DNA from: Candidatus Flavonifractor merdavium
GTDB lineage: Bacteria > Bacillota > Clostridia > Oscillospirales > Oscillospiraceae
DNA length: 36,757 nt
NCBI GenBank assembly: GCA_019119335.1
Contig: DWXF01000063.1
Coordinates: 1 to 36,757 of the forward strand
Direction of reading: 5' to 3'
The number at the start of each line of letters is the position of its first letter. Positions within the stretch are counted from its first letter, which is position 1. Under the pieces are notes generated by a model, which saw only the letters and a program-made list of their open reading frames with translations, did no database searches and had not been told where the DNA came from. Shown here piece after piece: positions 24,107-31,504 of the stretch. The translations under genes and the position numbers were made by a program.

Positions 24107-24624
24107 TGGAACTGGGCCTCACCTTTCCCCTCCAGCGATTTCTGAAAACAAAGCCGCCGGCCTACGGCACACAGCCGGACCGGCGGTTTTGCTGGGATCT
24201 GCATGGCATTCACCTGCGGGGACGCAGCTGTCTGCTGGCCGTCCACTGCCACAGCCGGTATACCTTCGTGCGCTATGACGTTGCGCCCCTCCAGTGGGCG
24301 GACCTTCCCGGTCTGTTCCGGAATGGGCTTTTGGACAGCCTCACCGCCGCCGGCTTTTCCCAGGCGCAGGCAGAGGCTTATCTGCGGCAGGCTGGCGATG
24401 TTGTGCTTACCCGTACCCACGGCCGCCGGGAGGTGGCCTTCCTCAACCGGGCATGGGAGGATGTGCTGGCGCTGGACCTGTGCCTGGACCCCTCCAGCCA
24501 GGGGCAGCCCCTGCTGGACCACGCTGTCAACACCCGTTCCAGCCGCTGCGCGGGCTTTGAGGGGCTTGGGACAGGTCTGGAGCGGATCACCGCGCTTTTT
24601 CAGCCCCCAGAAAAAAATGCTTGA
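24106..24624 (+). CDS. DUF6933-like protein
   Basis: 172 residues of unknown function. LQRFLKTKPPAYG near the start, CWDLHGIHLRGRSCLLAVH (the W-x-n-l-i-t-i-n-r-R pattern), SRYTFVRYDV and FLNRAWEDV near 125 resemble the DUF6933 family, whose members begin with a short L-xx-LKxKP segment. Starts at the ATG that shares its A with the flavodoxin stop. Last gene of the operon. Its own stop codon lies inside the -35 box of the following TetR promoter, so the two units are packed with no spare DNA. Confidence 0.65.
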   Translation: MELGLTFPLQRFLKTKPPAYGTQPDRRFCWDLHGIHLRGRSCLLAVHCHSRYTFVRYDVAPLQWADLPGLFRNGLLDSLTAAGFSQAQAEAYLRQAGDVVLTRTHGRREVAFLNRAWEDVLALDLCLDPSSQGQPLLDHAVNTRSSRCAGFEGLGTGLERITALFQPPEKNA

Positions 24625-24661
24625 CAAAGGGCTGCAAAGCCTTATAATGAACAATGTTCAT
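24621..24661 (+). promoter_or_regulatory. tetR promoter with palindromic operator
   Basis: -35 TTGACA (24621-24626) and -10 TATAAT (24643-24648), 16-base spacer. ATGAACA-A-TGTTCAT (24647-24661) is a perfect palindrome starting within the -10, where a bound TetR would block transcription. The core TGAACAnTGTTCA recurs at 25273-25285. Confidence 0.8.
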
Positions 24662-24675
24662 GTTGAGGTGATCGG

Positions 24676-25233
24676 ATGAATGCCCTTGTCACATCCAAAG
24701 AGGAGATCCTGGAGGCCAGCCGGGAGCTGATCCGGCAAAAGGGCTGGTCCGCGGTCAGCATCCGCTCGGTGGCGGCGGCCTGCGGGGTATCGGTTGGCTC
24801 CATTTACAATTACTTTGACTCCAAGGCCGCTCTGGTCGGCGCGGCGGTGGAAAGCGTCTGGTGCGAGATTTTTCACCGGCCGGAGGATGACGCCGTGTTC
24901 CAGGACACCCAGACCTGCATCACCTGGCTGTACAGCCGGATGGAATACGGCGGCCAGCAGTATCCCGGCTTTTTTACCCTCCACTCCCTGGGCTTTATGG
25001 GAGAAGACAAGTCTGACGGGAAACGGCGGATGCAGCAGACCTGGCGGCACATTTTGGACGGACTGCGCACCGTCCTGCAGCGGGACGCCAAGGTCCGTCC
25101 GGACGCCTTCACCGAACAGTTTACGGCGGAGAAATGCGCGGACCTGCTCTTTTCTCTGATGCTGTCCGCGCTGCTGCGGCAGGATTATGATCCTTCAGCG
25201 GTGCTGGAGCTCGTCCGCAGAGCCCTCTATTAA
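24676..25233 (+). CDS. TetR-family repressor
   Basis: 185 residues. The N-terminal helix-turn-helix is typical: SKEEILEASRELIRQKGW, then SIRSVAAACGVSVGSIYNYF (about 34-53). The C-terminal helical half (about 65-180) is the ligand and dimer domain. ATG follows TGAGGTGAT. A palindrome overlaps its own promoter and an identical core stands before the next operon, so it very likely represses itself and the three membrane-protein genes at 25303-26850 until a ligand releases it. The ligand cannot be told from sequence. Confidence 0.92.
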   Translation: MNALVTSKEEILEASRELIRQKGWSAVSIRSVAAACGVSVGSIYNYFDSKAALVGAAVESVWCEIFHRPEDDAVFQDTQTCITWLYSRMEYGGQQYPGFFTLHSLGFMGEDKSDGKRRMQQTWRHILDGLRTVLQRDAKVRPDAFTEQFTAEKCADLLFSLMLSALLRQDYDPSAVLELVRRALY

Positions 25234-25259
25234 AATTCCCACGAAATTGTGGGAATTTT
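25232..25259 (+). terminator. terminator after tetR
   Basis: AAAATTCCCAC (25232-25242) pairs with GTGGGAATTTT (25249-25259) around a GAAATT loop, beginning inside the stop codon of the TetR gene. It separates the repressor message from the second operator and the membrane-protein genes. Confidence 0.75.
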
Positions 25260-25272
25260 ATATCCCAGAAAC

Positions 25273-25285
25273 TGAACATTGTTCA
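25273..25285 (+). promoter_or_regulatory. second TetR operator
   Basis: TGAACA-T-TGTTCA, the same palindrome core as at the tetR promoter with only the central base changed, 18 bases before the start codon of the first membrane-protein gene and just ahead of its AAAGGAGG. Confidence 0.75.
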
Positions 25286-25302
25286 TTCAAAGGAGGCTGA
25301 CC

Positions 25303-25752
25303 ATGCACGTAAAACGCAATACCCTGCTGCTTCTGGCCTGCCTGGTGTGGAGCGCGGCGGGGTTCAATATTCTCCGCATCGGCCTGCTGGCCTATCCAGC
25401 CCATCTGACGGTGCTGAATGGCCTGCTGTCCGCGCTGGTTTTCGCTGTGTTTCAACGGTTTATTTTTGGGAAGCTGGTAAAAAAGCACACTGCCAGGATC
25501 AGTGCCTATTCGGAGGAGCGGCACTTTTTCCTGAAATTTTTTGACGGAAAGGCTTTTCTCATCATGCCGGTCATGATGACCGGCGGCATTGGCCTGCGGG
25601 TCAGCGGCCTTGCGCCGGAGGGGTTCATCGCCGTTTTCTATACCGGCCTGGGCGGGGCGCTTTTGCTGGCCGGGCTGCTGTTTGGCCGCAACTACGGCAA
25701 GGCGGCCCTTGCCGGGGCCGCTCAAAACAACTTTGCGCAAAAAGGAGAGTAA
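25303..25752 (+). CDS. small membrane protein, TetR-controlled
   Basis: 149 residues, about four membrane spans: about 6-28 (TLLLLACLVWSAAGFNILRIG), 35-55, 88-108 and 115-137, with a basic loop KLVKKHTARISAYSEERH between the second and third. No family is recognised. ATG follows AAAGGAGG directly after the second TetR operator. First of three consecutive membrane-protein genes separated by 3 and 12 bases, so likely parts of one function. Confidence 0.78.
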   Translation: MHVKRNTLLLLACLVWSAAGFNILRIGLLAYPAHLTVLNGLLSALVFAVFQRFIFGKLVKKHTARISAYSEERHFFLKFFDGKAFLIMPVMMTGGIGLRVSGLAPEGFIAVFYTGLGGALLLAGLLFGRNYGKAALAGAAQNNFAQKGE

Positions 25753-25755
25753 ACC

Positions 25756-26421
25756 ATGCAGGCAATCATGGAAACGCTGTTTGACGCCGTCTATCTGATC
25801 TCAGTCATTACCATCGGCATTCTGATGATCCGGGGCAGCAGAGGGAATTCCCAGTTCCGGCTGTTCGGCTTTATGGCGGTGGTGCTGGGCGCGGGCGACG
25901 CGTTCCACCTGATCCCCCGGGCGTACGCCCTGTGTACCACGGGTCTGGAGCACTACGCCGTCCCCCTGGGGCTGGGGAAGTGGATCACCTCGGTCACCAT
26001 GACGATTTTCTACGTGCTGCTCTACTATGTGTGGCGGCAGCGATACCGGGTCAAGGGCCAGGGCGGCCTGACCGCCATGGTGTTTCTTCTGGCCGGCCTG
26101 AGAATTTTCCTGTGCATGATGCCGCAGAACCAGTGGCTCAGCCCAGACGCGCCCCTCTCCTGGGGCATCTGGCGCAACATCCCCTTCGCCCTGCTGGGTC
26201 TGCTGGTGATCGTGCTGTTCTACCGCAGCGCAAGGGAGCACGACGACCGGGCGTTTCGCTGGATGTGGTTGACCATTGTGCTCAGCTTCGGCTTTTATAT
26301 CCCGGTGGTGCTGTGGGCGGATGCCATCCCTCTGATCGGGATGCTGATGATCCCCAAAACCTGCGCCTATGTGTGGACGGTGCTGATCGGATATACCGCG
26401 ATGAAGAAGGAATGCAAGTAA
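25756..26421 (+). CDS. seven-span membrane protein, TetR-controlled
   Basis: 221 residues with about seven evenly spaced membrane spans. Polar residues inside spans (GAGDAFHLIPRAYAL near 45-60 and VVLWADAIPLIGMLMIPKT near 190-208) could line a ligand pocket. I do not recognise a named family; related clostridial proteins occur with TetR and DUF2871 genes as far as I recall. Starts three bases after the previous gene with AAAGGAG inside its end. Confidence 0.78.
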   Translation: MQAIMETLFDAVYLISVITIGILMIRGSRGNSQFRLFGFMAVVLGAGDAFHLIPRAYALCTTGLEHYAVPLGLGKWITSVTMTIFYVLLYYVWRQRYRVKGQGGLTAMVFLLAGLRIFLCMMPQNQWLSPDAPLSWGIWRNIPFALLGLLVIVLFYRSAREHDDRAFRWMWLTIVLSFGFYIPVVLWADAIPLIGMLMIPKTCAYVWTVLIGYTAMKKECK

Positions 26422-26433
26422 AGGAGAGGGAAT

Positions 26434-26850
26434 ATGAAACGCTACATGAATACAGCCTTGGTGTACGCCATTCTCGCCATGGTGGGCGGGGTGTTTTATC
26501 GGGAATTTACCAAATTCAATGGTTTTACCGCCAAAACCACCCTGTCCGTGGTACATACCCATTATTTTCTGCTGGGTATGGTGTTTTTCCTGCTGCTGCT
26601 GGTGCTGGAGAAAAGCTTCTCCTTTACCGGTCCCAGGACCGGACGGATTCTGGCCTTCTATCATGTGGGGCTGAATCTGACCGCTGTGATGCTGGTCATA
26701 CGGGGCGTAACCCAGGTACTGGGGACCGCGCTTTCCTCCGGCATGAGCGCGGCCATCTCCGGCATGGCCGGAATCGGTCACATCCTGCTGGGCGTCAGTC
26801 TGGTGCTGCTGCTTGTGCAGCTCAAGCGGACCGTACAGGAAGTCGGATGA
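26434..26850 (+). CDS. DUF2871 membrane protein
   Basis: 138 residues with four membrane spans. MKRYMNTALVYAILAMVGG, then VFYREFTKFNGFTAKT and HTHYFLLGMVFFLLLLVLE are characteristic of DUF2871, a family of small membrane proteins of unknown function in Firmicutes; two His (HTH) precede the second span. Third and last gene of the TetR-controlled unit, ATG after AAAGGAGAG, followed by a strong terminator. Confidence 0.87.
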   Translation: MKRYMNTALVYAILAMVGGVFYREFTKFNGFTAKTTLSVVHTHYFLLGMVFFLLLLVLEKSFSFTGPRTGRILAFYHVGLNLTAVMLVIRGVTQVLGTALSSGMSAAISGMAGIGHILLGVSLVLLLVQLKRTVQEVG

Positions 26851-26855
26851 CAGAA

Positions 26856-26892
26856 CGGGGCTGGTACCGCGTCGCGGTACCAGCCCCGTTTT
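26856..26892 (+). terminator. terminator of the TetR-controlled operon
   Basis: A perfect 15-base stem, CGGGGCTGGTACCGC (26856-26870) with 26874-26888, three-base loop, followed by TTTT on the plus strand. Confidence 0.92.
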
Positions 26893-26947
26893 CTCTTTCT
26901 TTCCCACAGCTCTGAACCAGGAATTGTCTTTCCGCCCGAAGCCGGCT

Positions 26948-27583
26948 TCATTTCCCGGGAAAATCCGCTATCACGGCTCTCAGATCGGACAGGAACCGGC
27001 AGACATGGAACCCATCGCAGACGGCGTGATGGACCTGTATGGAAAGGGGCAGCTCGTACCGCTCCCCTATCCTTGTATACTTCCCCATGGTGAAAATGGG
27101 GAGCAGATAGTGGTATCCCTTCTGCAAATTGAGATTGAAGCCGTCAAAGCTTTCCCACGGCACCATGGAGACCGGGAAGGTGTTGGCCGGGGTGTCCGGC
27201 TTGGCCTGCATGGCCTTGACGCCGCCGTAGCGCTCCAGATCCTGCCGGTACCTCTGGCAGAATTCGGCGTAATCCTCCGCATATTCCGTCCAGAGGTTGG
27301 AGAAGGTTTCCGTATCCTTATGGAACACGGTATAGCAGGGATGGAGCCGCTTGTAATAGCCCAGCCGCCCGTCGGCGTCAAGCTCCATCCGGAATTCCGC
27401 GTGCATATGGACCGTTTTGGAGATGCAGTGGAGCATGGCGGGATAGAGGCTATGCCCTGCCTGCAGGATAGGCGTAATGTCCAGCCTGGTGGTCATGCTG
27501 TAAGTACAGGGAACTTGAGAAAGATAGTGATGATAGTGTTCCTGTCTGGCCCAATCGGCCAGGTCAACGTATTCAAATTCCAA
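26948..27583 (-). CDS. chloramphenicol acetyltransferase-family protein
   Basis: 211 residues, the length of type-A CAT. It opens MEFEYVDLADWARQEHYHHY, as CAT does, and carries the catalytic HHAVCDGFH (about 188-196, HHxxxDG) and PWESFDGFNLN (about 143-153), the latter corresponding to the Ser148 region of CAT. It may acetylate chloramphenicol or another hydroxyl compound; many chromosomal CAT-like proteins of gut Firmicutes have no proven drug activity. Start is TTG eight bases after AAGGGAG; there is no in-frame ATG nearby. No mobile-element signs surround it. Confidence 0.87.
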   Translation of the reverse strand: MEFEYVDLADWARQEHYHHYLSQVPCTYSMTTRLDITPILQAGHSLYPAMLHCISKTVHMHAEFRMELDADGRLGYYKRLHPCYTVFHKDTETFSNLWTEYAEDYAEFCQRYRQDLERYGGVKAMQAKPDTPANTFPVSMVPWESFDGFNLNLQKGYHYLLPIFTMGKYTRIGERYELPLSIQVHHAVCDGFHVCRFLSDLRAVIADFPGK

Positions 27584-27628
27584 ATTTGGGGCTCCCTTCT
27601 GTCTGCGGATTGGGTCCGGCGGCCAAGG

Positions 27629-28393
27629 TTACGCCCGGGTGTCCACCGTGTCCGTGGCGGGCTGAGCCGGAGCCTGGGCGGAGGCGTAGGCGGCCCGGGC
27701 CCGGGCTCTGCGGACCTTCCGCTCCTCCGGAGTCTCCGGCGCCGGCGCGGTGTCCTCTGCCTCCGGGCCGCCGCGCTCCGGCTCCGCCCGGTCGGGCTCC
27801 TCCGGCGCGGCAGCATGGACGTCTATCGCGTCCTCGTTGGCCTGGAGCTCCTCGGACCGGGTGGGCAGTCCGGCAAATTCCCCGCTGGCTACAAATTCCC
27901 GGGTACTCTCGGCCACCCGGTCCACCCGCTGTTTCTCCGCCATGGCGATCTCCAGCTTTTTGGAGAGCGGGATATGGGGGTCGTGCTCCACGGCCCGCAC
28001 ACGGGTGAGGGAGGCATTGACCCGGCCCATCTGCAGCTGCCGGGCCTCCTCCTGAGTCTTGCAACGGCGCAGCGCCTGCTCATAGGCCTTCTGCTCCCGC
28101 TCCTGGTTCACCAGCTCCCGATAGGCCTCCGGGTCATGCTCCTGCAGATAGTCCCGCTCCTTCTGGGTCAGCTTGCCGCCCGCGTCCAGCTTCTGATGGA
28201 TCTTGCGCAGGGTATCGTCTCCGCGGTCCCCCTGAGCGGTTTCCTCCGCCTGGAGCCGGGAATCGCCCAGCCAATCCTCCAGCGTGGCACCCTTGGCATT
28301 GTATTGCCCCGTCTGCTGCTTCAGCGACCATTGGCTCTGGAGCTTCAGATTTTTGATGTAGCCGTTCAGGTTTTGAATTGACACGAAATCCAC
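27629..28393 (-). CDS. hydrophilic coiled-coil protein of unknown function
   Basis: 254 residues, no membrane span, no signal peptide. The first 30 residues (MDFVSIQNLNGYIKNLKLQS) lead into a charged Q/E/R/K-rich helical body (about 60-180, likely coiled coil). The last 60 residues are low complexity, rich in Ala, Pro, Glu and Arg, for example APAPETPEERKVRRARARAA, and look disordered. I do not recognise it. GTG is chosen as start because AGGAGG stands eight bases before it; an in-frame ATG 12 codons earlier overlaps nothing useful. The 28394-28530 leader is AT-rich (ATATTATTATTATC) and probably holds its promoter. Confidence 0.65.
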   Translation of the reverse strand: MDFVSIQNLNGYIKNLKLQSQWSLKQQTGQYNAKGATLEDWLGDSRLQAEETAQGDRGDDTLRKIHQKLDAGGKLTQKERDYLQEHDPEAYRELVNQEREQKAYEQALRRCKTQEEARQLQMGRVNASLTRVRAVEHDPHIPLSKKLEIAMAEKQRVDRVAESTREFVASGEFAGLPTRSEELQANEDAIDVHAAAPEEPDRAEPERGGPEAEDTAPAPETPEERKVRRARARAAYASAQAPAQPATDTVDTRA

Positions 28394-28533
28394 TGTGGCG
28401 TCCTCCTTTCCCGATTGCGTACCGAGCATTCACCGGCTTCCCCGGACATCCTGCACCCATTTGCGCATGAATGGTTCCTTATATTATTATTATCGGCAGT
28501 TTTTTGGAAAAGTTTACAACTTATTTTGGCAAA

Positions 28534-28582
28534 AAGAAACGGACTTCCCGCCTCTGGCAAAAGACGGAAAGTCCGTTTCTTT
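28534..28582 (-). terminator. terminator of the beta-keto acid operon
   Basis: AAAGAAACGGACTT and AAGTCCGTTTCTTT (28569-28582) form a 14-base stem with a 21-base inner loop; on the minus strand TTTTT follows. The first arm overlaps the thiolase stop codon. Confidence 0.75.
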
Positions 28583-29750
28583 ACACGTTTCCGCAGAACT
28601 CAAAGATCCCCGCGGCGCCCTGGCCGCCGCCAATACACATGGTGACCATGAAATAACGCCCGCCGCAGCGGCGCATATGCGAGATGGCTTTGCACAGCAA
28701 CATGGCTCCCGAAGCGCCCAGAGGATGCCCCAACGCCATCGCTCCTCCCTCCGGATTGAGTTTATCCTCCGGGATCCCCAGCGTCCGCACACAGGCCAGC
28801 GCCTGAGACGCGAAGGCCTCGTTCAGCTCAATATCATCCATGTCGCTCAGCTGCAATCCGGCCAGCTTCAGCGCCTTGGGAATGGCCTTGATGGGGCCGA
28901 TTCCCATAATCCTGGCAGGTACTCCATCCACGGCAAAGCCTACAAACTTTGCCAGCGGCGTTACCCCCAGCGCCTGGAGTTTTTCCTCCGACACAAGTAC
29001 CACGAACCCCGCGCCGTCGGTCATCTGAGAAGAGGTGCCTGCCGTAACCACTCCGTCTTCCTTAAAACACGGCTTCAGCTGGGCCAGGCTCTCCATGGAG
29101 GTTCCGGGGCGAATCCCCTCGTCGGCCGTCAGCACCACCGGATTGCCTTGCCCATCCAGCCCGTCCACGGGGATGATCTGATCCTCAAACCACCCCGCCG
29201 CCTGGGCCTGCGCCGCTTTTCTGTGGCTTTCGCAGGCCATGCGCTCCATATCTTCCCGCGAAATATGATACTCCGCCGCCACATGCTCCGCCGTCATACC
29301 CATACTGATATAGTTGTCCGGCGCGTGTTTGAGCAGATAGGGTTCCACGATATTGGGGTCTGTGGCCATCGGAACCATGGACATGCTCTCCACGCCGCCC
29401 GCCACAATGACCTCCGCCTGTCCGCAGGCGATGGTGTTGGCGGCAGTGGCCACGGTCTGAAGGCCGGAGGAGCAGAAACGGTTTATGGTCATGGCCGGAA
29501 CCCGATCCGGCAGGCCGGCCCGCTGCGCCACCAGCCGGGCAATGTTATAGTCCTGCACACCCTTGGGCATGGCGCAGCCTACCACCACATCGTCAATATC
29601 CTCCGGCTTCAGCTGAGGGATGCGCTGGAGCACACCCGCCAGAGTCTGACCGCCGAACTGAACAGGATGAATCTTGGACAGCCCGCCCTTAAACGCCTTG
29701 CAGTAAGGACTGCGCCCATACGCTACCAGATAAACAGGTCTGACATTCAT
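28581..29750 (-). CDS. acetyl-CoA acetyltransferase (thiolase)
   Basis: Splits acetoacetyl-CoA with CoA into two acetyl-CoA, or runs in reverse. 389 residues, the normal thiolase length, with nucleophile Cys93 in [20 protein letters not shown] (catalytic His) and the second active-site Cys in [13 protein letters not shown] follows AAGGAG; the frame is open for 48 codons upstream into the neighbour. It is the last gene of the sigma-54 operon. With a CoA-transferase making acetoacetyl-CoA upstream, thiolysis to acetyl-CoA is the obvious role. A longer-chain 3-ketoacyl substrate is not excluded. Confidence 0.9.
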   Translation of the reverse strand: MNVRPVYLVAYGRSPYCKAFKGGLSKIHPVQFGGQTLAGVLQRIPQLKPEDIDDVVVGCAMPKGVQDYNIARLVAQRAGLPDRVPAMTINRFCSSGLQTVATAANTIACGQAEVIVAGGVESMSMVPMATDPNIVEPYLLKHAPDNYISMGMTAEHVAAEYHISREDMERMACESHRKAAQAQAAGWFEDQIIPVDGLDGQGNPVVLTADEGIRPGTSMESLAQLKPCFKEDGVVTAGTSSQMTDGAGFVVLVSEEKLQALGVTPLAKFVGFAVDGVPARIMGIGPIKAIPKALKLAGLQLSDMDDIELNEAFASQALACVRTLGIPEDKLNPEGGAMALGHPLGASGAMLLCKAISHMRRCGGRYFMVTMCIGGGQGAAGIFEFCGNV

Positions 29751-29781
29751 ATCATCGTCTCCTTCCGGATTGATAGCTGGC

Positions 29782-30525
29782 TCAGGAAAAAAACATTCCT
29801 CCGTTGACGGAAAGCGTCTGTCCGTTGATAAACGACGCGTCCTCCGAGGCGAGAAACAGAATAGCCCGGGCAATCTCCTGGGGTTCCGCTCCACGTCTCA
29901 TGGGGATCTTTTTGAGCATGGCCTCCACCACCGTTTCCGGGATGGCTTTGGTCATTTCTGAATAGGTAAACCCAGGCGCCACCGCGTTGATCCGAATTCC
30001 CTTGGCGGCATATTCCAGGCACAAAGTCCTGGTCAGAGCCTCCACCCCCGCCTTGGACGAGGCGTAATTGCTCTGCCCCACATTGCCCATCTGTCCGGAA
30101 ACCGAAGCAAGGTTTACGATGGCCCCTTTCCCCTTTTTCAGCATGTGCCCCAGAGCCGCCTGGGTGGTAAACAGCATGGACTTGAGATTGACATCCATCA
30201 CGCTATCCCACTGTTCCTCGGTGAGTTTGTGAAACAGCGCGTCCCGGGTGATTCCGGCGTTGTTGACCAGGATATCCACCTCGCCAAAAACGGATGCGAT
30301 TTTATGGAACAGCGCCTCCACATCCTTCCGCACCGCTACATCGCACCGCACCGCCAGTATGTCGGAATACCCCTGAGCCAACAGCGTTTCACCCGCGGCG
30401 GCACAGTCGTCGCTGCGGTCGGCCAGCACTACCCTGGCGCCTTCCGCGGCAAACAGCTGCGCCGTGGCAAACCCAATCCCCCGGGCGGCTCCGGTGATTA
30501 CAACCACCTGATGGGAAAATCTCAT
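29782..30525 (-). CDS. SDR-family 3-oxoacyl reductase (FabG/PhaB-like)
   Basis: NAD(P)H-dependent reductase of 247 residues: nucleotide loop TGAARGIG (11-18), NNAGI, and the Ser-Tyr-Lys triad in NLASVSGQMG and SNYASSKAG; VNGGMFFS is the usual FabG-like end. In this setting it may reduce acetoacetyl-CoA to 3-hydroxybutyryl-CoA (as PhaB does), linking the pathway to butyrate, or it may oxidise the incoming hydroxy acid. Start at ATG 30525 is favoured by AGGAAGG; ATG three codons upstream is possible. It lies 31 bases before the thiolase gene and behind a hairpin. Confidence 0.87.
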   Translation of the reverse strand: MRFSHQVVVITGAARGIGFATAQLFAAEGARVVLADRSDDCAAAGETLLAQGYSDILAVRCDVAVRKDVEALFHKIASVFGEVDILVNNAGITRDALFHKLTEEQWDSVMDVNLKSMLFTTQAALGHMLKKGKGAIVNLASVSGQMGNVGQSNYASSKAGVEALTRTLCLEYAAKGIRINAVAPGFTYSEMTKAIPETVVEAMLKKIPMRRGAEPQEIARAILFLASEDASFINGQTLSVNGGMFFS

Positions 30526-30577
30526 AGCAACCATCCTTCCTGAAGTGGGATTTTCCGGTCATATTCCCGCTTGTGCA

Positions 30578-30618
30578 GACCGTGGACCGCCTGCAAACGC
30601 CGCAGGCGGTCCACGGTC
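30578..30618. other. 17-base perfect hairpin inside the operon
   Basis: GACCGTGGACCGCCTGC (30578-30594) pairs perfectly with 30602-30618 across a 7-base loop, six bases after the cleavage-enzyme stop codon. No T run follows on the minus strand, so it is more likely an mRNA-protecting or processing hairpin than a terminator. Confidence 0.7.
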
Positions 30619-30624
30619 CAACGG

Positions 30625-31482
30625 TTACCGCACCAAAGGCTTGATGCCCAGGATTTCCCTGGCTTCCGCGGGGGTGGCGGGTTCCTTGCCAAAGGTGCGC
30701 ACGGCCTCGACCGCCCGGGCGACCAGCATCTGATTGGTTGCCATGATCTTTTCGCCGTTTTTGTCATAGCCGTAAACCACATTGTCCTCCAGGCCTACGC
30801 GGATATGGCCGCCCAGAGCCAGCGTGGCGTACAGAATGGGCAGATGAGCGGGGCCCACGCCAAAGGCGGACCAGGTGGAGCCGGCGGGAATGTGGTTTTT
30901 CAGATAGAGCAGATTCTCCACCGTGGCAGGCATACCGCCCAGCACGCCCAGCACAAACTGATAATGACAGGGGGTGGGGAGCTTGCCCTTTTTCACATAG
31001 TACTCGGTAATGCCCAGCATGCCCGCGTCAAAAATTTCAATTTCCGGCTTGATGCCCCGCTCGATGTACACTTCGCCCAACTTCTCCAGGAACTGGGGAC
31101 TGTTCATAAACACCAGGTTGGGCATCCAGTTGAAGGTACCGGCGTCATAGGAGCCCATCTCGATCTCATCAATGGTACGCATATGGGCCATGCGCTCCTC
31201 GTCGGTGGGACTGACCGCGCCGGAGGAGGTGCAGTTGATCACCACGTCACAGTCCTTATGAGCGCGGAGCAGATCCACCGTCTTGCGGAAACGGGCGGCG
31301 TCCATCGTGCCGATTCCCTTTTCGTCCCGCATATGGAGATGGACAACAGCTGCCCCCAGTTTCCAGCATTCATAGGCCGCCTCGGCAATCTGCTCGGGCG
31401 TTTCCGGAATATTGTAGCCGGAGGGCGTAATCGCACCGGTGAGGGCGGCGGTAATGATGACTTTTTGATTCAGATTACTCAT
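30625..31482 (-). CDS. beta-keto acid cleavage enzyme (BKACE, Kce family)
   Basis: Zinc enzymes of this family (formerly DUF849) take a beta-keto acid plus acetyl-CoA and give acetoacetate plus a new acyl-CoA; the founding member acts on 3-keto-5-aminohexanoate in lysine fermentation. 285 residues with the metal ligands in AAVVHLHMRDEKG (His48, His50), the family segment INCTSSGAVSPTDEERM, ATVENLLYLKNHIPAGSTWS and GGHIRVGLEDNV. ATG follows AAGGGAG. No other lysine-fermentation genes (kamA, kamDE, kdd, kal) are nearby, so the substrate is probably a different keto acid. Substrate choice depends on pocket residues I cannot model. Confidence 0.9.
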   Translation of the reverse strand: MSNLNQKVIITAALTGAITPSGYNIPETPEQIAEAAYECWKLGAAVVHLHMRDEKGIGTMDAARFRKTVDLLRAHKDCDVVINCTSSGAVSPTDEERMAHMRTIDEIEMGSYDAGTFNWMPNLVFMNSPQFLEKLGEVYIERGIKPEIEIFDAGMLGITEYYVKKGKLPTPCHYQFVLGVLGGMPATVENLLYLKNHIPAGSTWSAFGVGPAHLPILYATLALGGHIRVGLEDNVVYGYDKNGEKIMATNQMLVARAVEAVRTFGKEPATPAEAREILGIKPLVR

Positions 31483-31504
31483 ACTAATTTCTCCCTTCAC
31501 ATAG

